NCBI GenBank assembly: GCA_002378665.1 | Contig: DFSO01000039.1 | Span: 396-26,226, forward strand | DNA from: Loktanella sp. UBA3435 | GTDB taxonomy: Bacteria > Pseudomonadota > Alphaproteobacteria > Rhodobacterales > Rhodobacteraceae | Reading direction: 5' to 3' | DNA length: 25,831 nt | In this document: in pieces, positions 17,410 to 24,544 of the stretch | How positions within the stretch are numbered: position 1 is the first letter of the stretch | How the letters are laid out: every line of letters starts with the position of its first letter | Made by a program: the position numbers and the translations under genes | The notes under the pieces: generated by a model | The model's database searches: none | What the model was told of the DNA's origin: nothing | What the model saw: only the letters and a program-made list of their open reading frames with translations

Positions 17410-18395
17410 GCGGCTGCCTTTCCCACCAAAGCATCAGGAATCAGGCGCAACACGGCCTCTGGGCTGGCTTCCGTCAAAATAGCGCGGCGTAGTTCGCCGC
17501 TGGTTTGCGCATCATCCATGTACCAGCCAAGGTGCTTGCGAGCGACTCTGCGGCCTAACTCTTTGCCATAAAACGATAACATGGCCTCAAAATGGCCGCT
17601 GACCATCTGCACCAGATCAAAGCCTTGTGGAATCGTCGGTGAGGCCGTGCCATGAAGTTCTGCGGCCACCTCGGCCAAAATCCAAGGTCGCCCCTGCGCC
17701 CCGCGCCCAATCATCACACCGTCCGCACGCGATAGCCGTAACGCTTCTTTCGCCGTGTCCGCACCCATGATATCGCCATTAGCAATCACAGGGATCGAGA
17801 CGGCGTCTTTGATATCCGAAATCGCCGCCCAGTCGGCAGACCCTTTGTAGAATTGACACCGCGTGCGTCCGTGGATCGTAACCAACTGAATTCCCGCCGC
17901 CTCGGCACGTGCTGCAACAGATGCAGCATTCAAGCAGTTGTCATCCCAACCAAGCCGCGTCTTGAGCGTGACAGGTACATCTACGGCATTCACCACCGCT
18001 TCGATTAAGCTCAGCGCGTGATCTGGGTCACGCAGCAAGGCCGACCCCGAATAGCCATTTGTGACCTTCTTGGCAGGACAACCCATGTTGATATCAATGA
18101 TTGCAGCACCGTTATCCGCCACCATCTTCGCAGCCTCGGCCATCCAATAGGCATCCCGCCCCGCGATCTGCACAGCCGTTCCGGCCTGATCAAAGCCCAA
18201 CTCGGCCCGTTCACGCACACCCGGTTTGGCTTGTACCATTTCCTGGCTTGCGACCATTTCGCTGACGACCCAGCCGACCCCAAATGACGCGACCAATTGG
18301 CGAAACGGCAGATCAGTAATCCCCGCAAGCGGTGCGAGCGCCACAGGTGGGGTCAATGAAACCGAAGTCAGGGAAATCGCGTTAAGATAGGTCAC
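17406..18395 (-). CDS. dusB: tRNA-dihydrouridine synthase DusB (NifR3)
   Basis: FMN-dependent enzyme that reduces uridine to dihydrouridine in the D-loop of tRNA. It was called NifR3 because it heads the ntrBC operon in Rhodobacter and relatives. The 329-residue TIM-barrel protein begins with PPVALAPLAGITDLPFR and has the conserved catalytic Cys106 in NMGCPAKKV. The FMN/phosphate region follows with VTIHGRTRCQFYKGSADW and ANGDI...RADGVMIGRGAQGRPW. The start is a GTG at 18395, since no ATG exists upstream of the conserved barrel start; a TTG at codon 14 is the only other nearby choice. It is the first gene of the minus-strand run and faces ispDF across a 194-base divergent region. Confidence 0.95.
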   Translation of the reverse strand: MTYLNAISLTSVSLTPPVALAPLAGITDLPFRQLVASFGVGWVVSEMVASQEMVQAKPGVRERAELGFDQAGTAVQIAGRDAYWMAEAAKMVADNGAAIIDINMGCPAKKVTNGYSGSALLRDPDHALSLIEAVVNAVDVPVTLKTRLGWDDNCLNAASVAARAEAAGIQLVTIHGRTRCQFYKGSADWAAISDIKDAVSIPVIANGDIMGADTAKEALRLSRADGVMIGRGAQGRPWILAEVAAELHGTASPTIPQGFDLVQMVSGHFEAMLSFYGKELGRRVARKHLGWYMDDAQTSGELRRAILTEASPEAVLRLIPDALVGKAAA

Positions 18396-18444
18396 AGAAG
18401 ATTAGGCACCATTTGAAAAGATATTTGTAGCTTGGATACGCGCT

Positions 18445-18456
18445 TCGCTTAAGCGA
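18445..18456. repeat. 12-base perfect palindrome in the dusB/ispDF divergent region
   Basis: TCGCTTAAGCGA is a perfect 12-base palindrome located about 50 bases upstream of dusB on its coding strand. It could be an operator for a dimeric regulator or an extruding structure. I do not recognise the site. The remainder of the 194-base region (18396-18589) holds one further palindrome (described separately) and no convincing -35/-10 pair for dusB; a weak TTGCAC-N17-TACACC pair at 18538-18566 could serve ispDF. Confidence 0.4.
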
Positions 18457-18498
18457 GGCAATGGATTGGCGCGCAAAAAACATGCAGAAAACACATAA

Positions 18499-18515
18499 CG
18501 CCTAAATATTAGGCG
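18499..18515. promoter_or_regulatory. Candidate NtrC binding site CGCC-N9-GGCG upstream of dusB-ntrBC
   Basis: The 17-base sequence CGCCTAAATATTAGGCG has 7-base arms around ATA and matches in all eight fixed positions the CGCC-N9-GGCG form that I recall for R. capsulatus NtrC sites; it also fits the more general GC-N11-GC. It is about 100 bases upstream of the dusB start and about 75 upstream of ispDF. On the minus strand a loose TTGCCG/TTATGT pair flanks it. If real, NtrC would control its own operon. Only one full site is seen, whereas known activation sites come in tandem, so repression or a single auxiliary site is also possible. Confidence 0.5.
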
Positions 18516-18589
18516 GCAACTCAAGTGGATTGCGGAATTGCACCAACCGCGATCTCCGATTACACCAAAGCCAACATAAGGAACGCTTG

Positions 18590-19720
18590 ATGACCATTGC
18601 CGCAATTATCGTCGCCGCTGGACGTGGCACTCGCGCTGGCGGTGACGTGCCAAAGCAATGGCAAAGCCTGCGCGATGAAGTGGTAATATCTCGCACTTTC
18701 AAGACGCTACGACCTCATGTTAATATAATTTGCGTTGTGCTCCACAAAGATGACGTTACCCGTTGGGAGGCGCTTGGGCTAACGGCAGACTGTATCGCGA
18801 TGGGCGGCGCAACACGTGATGCCTCAGTCTGCGCAGGACTAGAGGCCCTTTGCGCATATTCCCCCGACAAGGTGCTGATCCATGATGCTGCTCGCCCCTT
18901 AGTGAGTGCCGAAATCATACGATCTGTCATTGGCGCACTTGATAGCCACAAGGGTGCGGCACCCGCCCTTGCCGTAACGGATGCGCTGTGGACGGGACAT
19001 GACGGCACCGTCAGTGGCACAATGGACCGCAGCGGGCTCTTTCGGGCGCAAACGCCGCAAGGCTTCGACTTCCAAGCCATCCTTGAGGCCCACAAGCACC
19101 AATCAACGCCTGCCGCCGATGACGTCGCCGTGGCTCGCGCTGCGGGAATTGAGGTCGCGATTGTTGCGGGCTGTGAACGCAACCTTAAAATTACAACAAA
19201 AGATGATTTCTTACGCGCTGACAACTTGTTAGGATATGAAATGGATGTAAGAATCGGTAATGGATACGACGTCCATCGCTTTGGCGTGGGTGATCATGTC
19301 TGGCTTTGCGGCGTGAAGGTGCCGCATGGGCGCAGCCTGCAAGGTCACTCGGACGCTGACGTCGGGATGCATGCTGTGACGGACGCCATTTATGGCGCGC
19401 TGGGCATGGGAGATATAGGCCAGCACTTCCCGCCCTCCGATCCCCAATGGAAAGGGGCTGAAAGTCGGGTATTTTTACGGCACGCCGTAAACCTCGCCAC
19501 ACAAAACGGGTTTAAGGTCAGCAACGTAGACTGCACACTTGTCTGCGAATACCCAAAAATCGGACCACACCAACCAGCCATGAAAGCAGCGCTTGCCGCG
19601 ATCATGGAGCTTGACGTCAATCGGATCAGCGTCAAGGCCACAACCTCCGAGCGCCTTGGCTTTACAGGCCGCGAAGAAGGCATTGCCGCAATCGCAACAG
19701 CAACATTGGTGAAATCATGA
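18590..19720 (+). CDS. ispDF: Bifunctional IspD/IspF isoprenoid biosynthesis enzyme
   Basis: Fusion of two enzymes of the methylerythritol phosphate pathway: IspD adds CMP to MEP, and IspF cyclises the phosphorylated product to MEcPP. The ATG at 18590 has AAGGA seven bases upstream and starts directly at the IspD nucleotide-binding motif; an ATG at 18530 in the same frame would only add a non-conserved leader, so it was rejected. The protein has 376 residues. IspD: AAGRGTR at 9-15, HDAARP at 98-103, DDV near 177. A short linker is near 215. IspF: GNGYDVHRF from 223 with metal ligands Asp227 and His229, GHSDADVGMHA from 252, and TTSERLGFTGREEG near 351. Fusion is common in alphaproteobacteria. 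The stop overlaps pgpA by 4 bases. Confidence 0.97.
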   Translation: MTIAAIIVAAGRGTRAGGDVPKQWQSLRDEVVISRTFKTLRPHVNIICVVLHKDDVTRWEALGLTADCIAMGGATRDASVCAGLEALCAYSPDKVLIHDAARPLVSAEIIRSVIGALDSHKGAAPALAVTDALWTGHDGTVSGTMDRSGLFRAQTPQGFDFQAILEAHKHQSTPAADDVAVARAAGIEVAIVAGCERNLKITTKDDFLRADNLLGYEMDVRIGNGYDVHRFGVGDHVWLCGVKVPHGRSLQGHSDADVGMHAVTDAIYGALGMGDIGQHFPPSDPQWKGAESRVFLRHAVNLATQNGFKVSNVDCTLVCEYPKIGPHQPAMKAALAAIMELDVNRISVKATTSERLGFTGREEGIAAIATATLVKS

Positions 19721-20205
19721 GCAAAATCATCGCAACCTTCTTTTATGTGGGCCACATGCGCCCCGCACCAGGCACTTGGGGCTCCCTCGCGGCCCTACCT
19801 TTTGCTTGGATTATCATAACATATTCAGGACTTTACGGGCTGATCTTCGCGTGTGGTATCGTCTACGCCTTGGGCCTTTGGGCGACCAAAATGGAAACGG
19901 CAGGCAAAGAAAACCACGACCCGTCTGAGATCGTAATCGACGAGGTCGTCGGCCAATGGATCGCCCTGCTACCAATCGCGAGCATTGTGACGTCGCGCGG
20001 GCTGGACGCCCTCGCGCTTTGGCCCGGCTGGATCACTGCTTTCGCACTATTCCGCCTGTTCGATATTACAAAACCATGGCTTGTTGGTTGGGCGGACAAG
20101 CGTGATGACGCAACAGGCGTCATGCTTGACGATGTGATCGCAGGGATATTTGCCGCCATCTGCGTTGTGATCATCGGCGGACTTTATCACGCGGTATTTG
20201 TGTAA
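19717..20205 (+). CDS. pgpA: Phosphatidylglycerophosphatase A
   Basis: Membrane enzyme that removes phosphate from phosphatidylglycerophosphate to give phosphatidylglycerol. The 162-residue protein has the family markers: APGTWGSLAALP near residues 17-28 at the start, the acidic site EIVIDEVVGQW around 68-78, and the conserved FRLFDITKPWLVGWADK, followed by the second acidic segment GVMLDDVIAGI. Several hydrophobic spans are visible, including residues about 25-55, 80-100 and 140-160. The ATG overlaps the ispDF stop (ATGA) and its stop overlaps cinA by one base, so the three genes are translated as a unit joining isoprenoid and phospholipid housekeeping. Confidence 0.94.
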   Translation: MSKIIATFFYVGHMRPAPGTWGSLAALPFAWIIITYSGLYGLIFACGIVYALGLWATKMETAGKENHDPSEIVIDEVVGQWIALLPIASIVTSRGLDALALWPGWITAFALFRLFDITKPWLVGWADKRDDATGVMLDDVIAGIFAAICVVIIGGLYHAVFV

Positions 20206-20681
20206 TGCAGGGTTTGATCGATGCCGCACGCGCGGCGAATGTGATTATTGCGACCGCTGAAAGTTGCACTGGTGGCATGGTAAGCGCGGCGATCACCAAC
20301 ACTGCGGGCAGTTCAGCAGCCTTTGACCGTGGCTTTGTCACCTATACGAACGCCGCAAAGATCAGAATGCTTGGGGTCCGTCCTGAAACCCTCGACGCCT
20401 TCGGCGCGGTATCTGAACAAGTTGCCAAGGAAATGGCTGAAGGCGCCGTCGCAAACTCCGACGCGCAGCTTTCTGTCGCCATAACAGGCATCGCGGGCCC
20501 CGGCGGATCAGAGCATAAACCCGAAGGCCGTGTCTGTTTTGGGCTAACCTCAACGACAGGAACGATTACAGAAACGGTTGAGTTTGGTGCCATTGGTCGT
20601 GCTAATGTGCGCCATGCCGCGACAGAACATGCAATTGGGCTACTTATGCAGGCGCTCACCACGCCTTCGCATCAAAAATAA
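20205..20681 (+). CDS. pncC: CinA C-terminal family nicotinamide-nucleotide amidohydrolase
   Basis: Single-domain CinA/PncC protein of 158 residues. The family hydrolyses nicotinamide mononucleotide to nicotinate mononucleotide and ammonia, recycling NAD breakdown products. Typical motifs are TAESCTGG at residues 17-24 (Ser20 region, catalytic), the YTNAAK segment near 46-51 with conserved Tyr and Lys, and SVAITGIAGPGGSEHKPEG near 88-106. It lacks the N-terminal molybdopterin-like domain of full CinA, so a link to competence is not implied. It is the last of the three overlapping genes (TAATG with pgpA). No hairpin terminator is visible after its stop. Confidence 0.92.
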   Translation: MQGLIDAARAANVIIATAESCTGGMVSAAITNTAGSSAAFDRGFVTYTNAAKIRMLGVRPETLDAFGAVSEQVAKEMAEGAVANSDAQLSVAITGIAGPGGSEHKPEGRVCFGLTSTTGTITETVEFGAIGRANVRHAATEHAIGLLMQALTTPSHQK

Positions 20682-20698
20682 CCAAATGCCCCGCAAGC

Positions 20699-20742
20699 CG
20701 CCCATTTTTTAAGCGCTACACAAACCGCCCCAAAATTAAGCG
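20699..20742. promoter_or_regulatory. Tandem NtrC-like sites upstream of amt
   Basis: Two related inverted half-site pairs lie in the 143-base gap before amt. The first, CGCC-CATTTTTTA-AGCG, is at 20699-20715; the second, CGCC-CCAAAATTA-AGCG, is at 20726-20742. Both keep the GC-N11-GC core and match seven of eight bases of CGCC-N9-GGCG, with the same single difference (A for G). They start 27 bases apart and end 83 bases before the amt ATG. No good sigma-54 promoter (GG-N10-GC) is present between them and the gene, in keeping with an NtrC that works on sigma-70 polymerase. I see no strong -35/-10 pair either. The remaining bases up to the ATG hold only the ribosome binding site. Confidence 0.45.
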
Positions 20743-20824
20743 GCAAAAACCGGCCTTTGCCTTTTCTGTCCGCAAGAAATCCGCCCTAAGAGCCCAAAGA
20801 CAACTAATTTTGGGGAATTCAAAT

Positions 20825-22006
20825 ATGAATGGTGCTGATACCGCTTGGATCATGGTCGCAACCGCGCTGGTCCTTTTCATGACATTGCCAGGCCTTGCGC
20901 TTTTTTACGGCGGACTTGTGCGCGCCCGCAACGTGCTCAGCGTGTTTATGCATTGTTATGCCATTGCCTGTTTGATGAGCATCCTGTGGTTCGCTTTTGG
21001 CTATTCAATCGCTTTCGGCGGTTCTGGCAACGCCTATTGGGGAGGATTGGATAAGGCGTTCTTGAACGGGATCACCGTCGACACTTTGGCAGGCACCCTG
21101 CCCGAGATCCTCTTCTTCGCGTTTCAAATGACCTTTGCGATCATCACACCTGCGTTGATCGTCGGCGCCTATGTTGAGCGTATCGGCTTTGGCTTTGTGC
21201 TCCTGTTCTCTTCGCTCTGGATGCTCTTGTGTTATGCACCTGTGGTCCACTGGGTCTGGGGCGGCGGTTTCCTAAGCGATGGCGGTATCTTTGGCGACAT
21301 GGGCGTGCGCGATTTCGCGGGCGGTATCGTGGTGCATGAAACGGCAGGTCTCGCGGCTCTCATCCTCGCAATCTTCCTCGGCGCACGGCGTGACCCGTCA
21401 AAGCCACCGCACAATCCTGGCATGGTCATGATCGGTGCCGCGATGCTTTGGGTTGGCTGGTTCGGCTTTAACGGTGGCTCGCAACTGGCCGCTGATGGTG
21501 GGGCCGCAATGGCGATCACGGTCACGCATCTCTCTGCCGCCGCAGCGTCGCTGACTTGGGCGCTGTGGGAGCGGATCAAGTTCGGCCGCGCCTCCCTTGT
21601 GGGCCTCGTGACAGGCACAATCGCGGGCCTCGCCTCAATTACCCCCGCATCTGGTTTTGTCGGCCCCGTTGAGGCCCTCGCGATTGGTGCTATCGCGGGT
21701 ATCCTCTGCCAAGAGTGCGTGATCTTCATCCGCAACAAAGCCAAAATCGACGATACGCTCGACGTTTTTGCGGTGCACGGTGTTGGTGGTATTTTTGGGA
21801 CAATCATGATCGCCGTCTTTGGTGCTGGCTCTTGGGCGGCACAGCTTGGATCGCTTGCAATAGTGGGCCTTTTCACAACAGTTGTGACAGTCGTGCTGAT
21901 CTACATCTGTAAGGCAATCACACCGCTGCGCGTGGATCATGAGACCGAAGTAAACGGCCTCGACCTCGCCGTTCATGGCGAACGTGCCTATGAATTCAAC
22001 TCCTAA
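20825..22006 (+). CDS. amt: Ammonium transporter (Amt/MEP family)
   Basis: Trimeric inner-membrane channel for ammonium. The ATG at 20825 is chosen because a GGGGA lies 8 bases before it and the conserved region starts there; an in-frame TTG at 20810 would overlap that ribosome binding site. The protein has 393 residues and about eleven spans. Key residues match those of E. coli AmtB: substrate-recruiting Asp163 in RDFAGG, pore histidines His171 (VVHETAG) and His318 (FAVHGVGG), and pore phenylalanines near 104 and 215. No cleavable signal peptide is evident. A PII gene (glnK), often paired with amt, is absent here. Tandem NtrC-like sites precede it, suggesting induction under nitrogen limitation, and a strong terminator follows. 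Confidence 0.96.
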   Translation: MNGADTAWIMVATALVLFMTLPGLALFYGGLVRARNVLSVFMHCYAIACLMSILWFAFGYSIAFGGSGNAYWGGLDKAFLNGITVDTLAGTLPEILFFAFQMTFAIITPALIVGAYVERIGFGFVLLFSSLWMLLCYAPVVHWVWGGGFLSDGGIFGDMGVRDFAGGIVVHETAGLAALILAIFLGARRDPSKPPHNPGMVMIGAAMLWVGWFGFNGGSQLAADGGAAMAITVTHLSAAAASLTWALWERIKFGRASLVGLVTGTIAGLASITPASGFVGPVEALAIGAIAGILCQECVIFIRNKAKIDDTLDVFAVHGVGGIFGTIMIAVFGAGSWAAQLGSLAIVGLFTTVVTVVLIYICKAITPLRVDHETEVNGLDLAVHGERAYEFNS

Positions 22007-22028
22007 GGGATTGATCTGGAATGAAATC

Positions 22029-22053
22029 GGGGGCCATTGCGGCCCCCTTTTTT
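22029..22053 (+). terminator. Intrinsic terminator of amt
   Basis: GGGGGCC at 22029-22035 and GGCCCCC at 22041-22047 form a perfect 7-base GC stem with a 5-base loop, followed by six T residues (22048-22053). It lies 23 bases after the amt stop. The last two T residues belong to the stop codon of the converging prpD-like gene. On the minus strand the stem is not followed by a T-run, so it serves amt only. Confidence 0.92.
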
Positions 22054-23311
22054 ATGCGCGCAAGATGGCCGCCAGGCTAGCCAAATCAGTAACCTGCCAA
22101 AGCGCATCAGCATCAGGCACCAGCCCTTGCGCCTTACGCATCAACTTCGCGGCACGTGCCTCTAAGGCCATGGGTGCTTCAAGATCATGCGCAGCATCCA
22201 GTACGGCGCCGTCGCGCAAAGTGATACGCACACGCGCCTGCATTTCGGTCAGGCTTTCGGCAGTCACGACGGACACCACGTCACGCAAAGCCACCAAATC
22301 AGAACGCTGCGCCACCATATCACTAAAAGCCGCAATCGCGGAGGTATCGCCCCCAACCAACGCCATCGCCGCCGTTTGTGCGTAGCTGAACTTCGCCTCA
22401 AGCCCCGTATGTGGCGCGGGCTTATTGCACACGGTCATCCAGCGCGGATGTGTCGTGATTTCAACGGATACTACATCGGCAGGATCAACTGAAACCTCAC
22501 TTAACGCCTCCAACATCGCGTGCAATCCATGGCAGCACGCGTGGAATTTGTGAGACACCTCTAGCATCCGCCAAGTCCCTCCCAATCCATCAAATGCCGC
22601 CGCATCCGCATCCCCGTGATGGGTGACGCCAAAGGCCTGCAATCCTTGCTCTGTTGATGTCATTCCTGCCATCGCCCAAAGAGCCGCCTCAACACCCGCT
22701 TCTGCCGCCAGCCCTGCGTTCAACGGTTTAGCCATAGTGCCAAACTGCGCCTTCAGCCCCGCGGCTTTGCTGCTGACAAGTCCGATGCCCGCGATCGCCT
22801 GCGCCTGATCCGCGCCGAGCAATCGCAAAGCTGCCAGACACGCGCCAAAGGCTCCCGCTGTCGCGGTCTGGTGATAACCAACCTGATAATGATCACGGCC
22901 CAACTGGACGCCGACACGCACAGCCCCCTCGGACCCGATCAAACAAGCTGTTAAAAAGTCGTCGAAACTCGCGCCCACACGCTCGGCTACGACCAAAGCC
23001 GCAGGAATAACGCCGACGCTGGTATGGCCAATATGGGCGAAATGGGTGTCATCGTAGTCCAGCGCATGGCTAACCGCACCATTTATCATCGCAGCACGCG
23101 GCGCAGGCAGCTTATCCCCGCCAATCACACTTGCCTCGGCCTTACCGCCCTCTGATAGACCCTTGTCACGTAAGATCACGGCCAGCGGCTCTTCACGCCC
23201 GGCTATGCAACAAACGGCCCAATCCATCAGAGAAAGACGCATCATCTCTAACGCATCAGGAGAAGGTTCTGAATTTACCGCAAAATCAGCAAGTTGCGTC
23301 TCAATACTCAT
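22052..23311 (-). CDS. MmgE/PrpD family protein
   Basis: A 419-residue member of the MmgE/PrpD family, which includes 2-methylcitrate dehydratase, cis-aconitate decarboxylase and iminodisuccinate epimerase. The usual layout is a large helical domain split around a smaller C-terminal lid. Family markers visible are the DYDDTHFAHIGHTSVGVIPAAL segment (Asp85, Asp87-Asp88, His90, His96), SEGAVRVGVQLG, YHQTATAGAFGA, KPLNAGLAAEAGV and YKFHACCHGLHA-like KFHACCHGLH. No methylcitrate cycle genes (prpB, prpC) are nearby, so a PrpD role is not supported, and the exact substrate is open. Its ATG overlaps the stop of the RatA-like gene by 4 bases. It meets amt tail-to-tail across the amt terminator. Confidence 0.88.
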   Translation of the reverse strand: MSIETQLADFAVNSEPSPDALEMMRLSLMDWAVCCIAGREEPLAVILRDKGLSEGGKAEASVIGGDKLPAPRAAMINGAVSHALDYDDTHFAHIGHTSVGVIPAALVVAERVGASFDDFLTACLIGSEGAVRVGVQLGRDHYQVGYHQTATAGAFGACLAALRLLGADQAQAIAGIGLVSSKAAGLKAQFGTMAKPLNAGLAAEAGVEAALWAMAGMTSTEQGLQAFGVTHHGDADAAAFDGLGGTWRMLEVSHKFHACCHGLHAMLEALSEVSVDPADVVSVEITTHPRWMTVCNKPAPHTGLEAKFSYAQTAAMALVGGDTSAIAAFSDMVAQRSDLVALRDVVSVVTAESLTEMQARVRITLRDGAVLDAAHDLEAPMALEARAAKLMRKAQGLVPDADALWQVTDLASLAAILRA

Positions 23312-23751
23312 CTATATAGCTCCTCGGCGCGTGTCTCAAATGCGCCCACGATACGGTGCATCGCCTCGTTGAAAAATATGCCAGCCGCGCCCTGCAATAA
23401 TCTGTTTTTAAACTCAAAATCTACACTGAATGAGACCTCGCAGCCGCCATCAACATCTTGAAACGTCCAACGGCTCTCCAGATACTTAAACGGCCCGTCC
23501 AGATAAGACGTATCAATCTGCCGCAGCGCGGGCCACAGCAGCACCCGACTGCCAAACGTCTCTCGGAACACCTTAAACGAGATCACCAGATCCGCGAGCA
23601 TTTCCGCATGATCACCCTTTTCGGTCACGCTGCGGACCCTTGCAGCCGCCGTCCAAGGCAAAAACTTTGGGTATTGGGCTACATCTCCGACCAGCGCATA
23701 CATTTGATCGGCCGTGTAAGGCAGGTGTTTGGTTTCAGAATGACTGGTCAT
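23308..23751 (-). CDS. RatA/Coq10-like START-domain protein
   Basis: A 147-residue polyketide-cyclase/START fold protein of the RatA-Coq10 group. Members bind ubiquinone or lipids (Coq10) or, in E. coli, block ribosome subunit joining (RatA); the alphaproteobacterial versions are generally closer to Coq10, supporting respiration. Markers: PYTADQMYALVGDVAQYPKF at the N-terminus, LPWTAAARV, LDGPFKYLESRWTF in the middle and EFKNRLLQGAAGIFF before the closing long helix. It leads a two-gene unit with the MmgE/PrpD gene (ATGA overlap) and is divergent from hpt. No antitoxin partner (ratB) is adjacent, which weakens a toxin reading. Confidence 0.85.
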   Translation of the reverse strand: MTSHSETKHLPYTADQMYALVGDVAQYPKFLPWTAAARVRSVTEKGDHAEMLADLVISFKVFRETFGSRVLLWPALRQIDTSYLDGPFKYLESRWTFQDVDGGCEVSFSVDFEFKNRLLQGAAGIFFNEAMHRIVGAFETRAEELYR

Positions 23752-23834
23752 ATTGGTCTTTCGCGGGTGACTTCACGCCCAGATGTCGTAGAATGAGCAC
23801 AATAAATCAACCCTTTGCCGTATCCGGGGGCCTC

Positions 23835-24374
23835 ATGCCGCACAAACCTTACGTGATTGACACAATGATTAGCGCGAAGTCGATCGCTGCACGGATCGAA
23901 GAGTTAAGCCGCGAAATACAAACCACGTTCAAAGATACCGACAAACTTGTGGTCGTGGGCCTCTTGCGCGGGTCATTTGTGTTTATCGCCGATCTGGTGC
24001 GCGAATTGGATCTGCCCGTCGAGGTCGATTTCCTCGAGGCCTCCTCCTACGGCGACGGCATGGAGAGCAGCCGAGAAGTACGTATTTTTAAAGACTTGCG
24101 TGGCGCTATTGAGGGCCGCGATGTGCTCGTCGTCGAAGACATTATCGACACAGGCCACACCCTTCACCATGTGCACGATTACCTGATGACCAAAAAACCA
24201 GCAAGAATGCGGACCATTGCTCTGCTGGATAAACCCGCCCGTCGCGAGGTAGATTTCAAACCTGATTGGGTCGGTTTTGCGATCCCTGACGAGTTTGTCG
24301 TTGGCTACGGCATCGACTTTGCGCAACGCAACCGCAACTTGCCTTACGTCGGTAAAGTTAGGTTCACCGAATGA
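23835..24374 (+). CDS. hpt: Hypoxanthine/guanine phosphoribosyltransferase
   Basis: Purine salvage enzyme that makes IMP or GMP from the base and PRPP. From the ATG at 23835 it has 179 residues, the family's usual length, beginning MPHKPYVIDTMISAK. Motifs: LLRGSFVF near 43-50, the flexible-loop SYG at 71-73, the PRPP-binding VVEDIIDTGHTL (Glu101, Asp102, Asp105), Lys133 in LLDKP for purine contact, and VGYGIDFAQRNRNLP at the end. An ATG at 23793 would add 14 residues but has no better ribosome binding site; a TAGAAT -10-like box overlapping it also speaks for the later start, while the later start has only GGGGG at short spacing. Divergent from the RatA-like gene; its stop overlaps a small membrane protein gene. 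Confidence 0.92.
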   Translation: MPHKPYVIDTMISAKSIAARIEELSREIQTTFKDTDKLVVVGLLRGSFVFIADLVRELDLPVEVDFLEASSYGDGMESSREVRIFKDLRGAIEGRDVLVVEDIIDTGHTLHHVHDYLMTKKPARMRTIALLDKPARREVDFKPDWVGFAIPDEFVVGYGIDFAQRNRNLPYVGKVRFTE

Positions 24375-24544
24375 ACCTGCGCTGGCTCCTGATGGCGAAA
24401 CGCTGGGCGCAAAACCCGCCTAGTATGGGGCGCGTGAAGCTAGTGGTTGGCGTAATCGTCGTCTGCCTGCTGATTGTTGGCGCGGAAAAACTCGGACTGA
24501 CCCCAGATTGGATGACTGCCGATCGCGTGCGTAGAATTCAATGA
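24371..24544 (+). CDS. Small single-span membrane protein coupled to hpt
   Basis: A 57-residue protein starting in the hpt stop (ATGA), so probably translated by coupling. It is basic at the N-terminus (MNLRWLLMAKRWAQNPPS, then Arg21-Lys23), followed by one hydrophobic segment, about residues 24-38 (VVGVIVVCLLIVGA core), and a short tail. This is a typical N-in single-span microprotein. I recall similar short proteins in this place in other Rhodobacterales but cannot confirm it here. Function unknown. It is short enough to be missed by length-limited gene finders. Confidence 0.65.
   Translation: MNLRWLLMAKRWAQNPPSMGRVKLVVGVIVVCLLIVGAEKLGLTPDWMTADRVRRIQ

Noticed and set aside
18530..18589. 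Upstream in-frame ATG for ispDF
   Set aside because: Would add 20 residues without conservation; the ATG at 18590 has AAGGA at ideal spacing and begins at the IspD nucleotide-binding motif.
20740..20824. Sigma-54 promoter for amt
   Set aside because: GG pairs in the gap do not have GC ten bases downstream; candidate CGGCC...TTTGCC has the wrong spacing.
22052..23311. Calling the MmgE/PrpD gene prpD (2-methylcitrate dehydratase)
   Set aside because: No prpB or prpC nearby and the family has several functions; only the family name is supportable.
23308..23751. RatA as the toxin of a toxin-antitoxin system
   Set aside because: Annotation tradition from E. coli; no ratB-like partner is adjacent and alphaproteobacterial members are more like Coq10.
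23640..23834. N-terminal extension of hpt from 23640
   Set aside because: Overlaps the divergent RatA-like gene and its promoter region and adds residues foreign to the phosphoribosyltransferase family.
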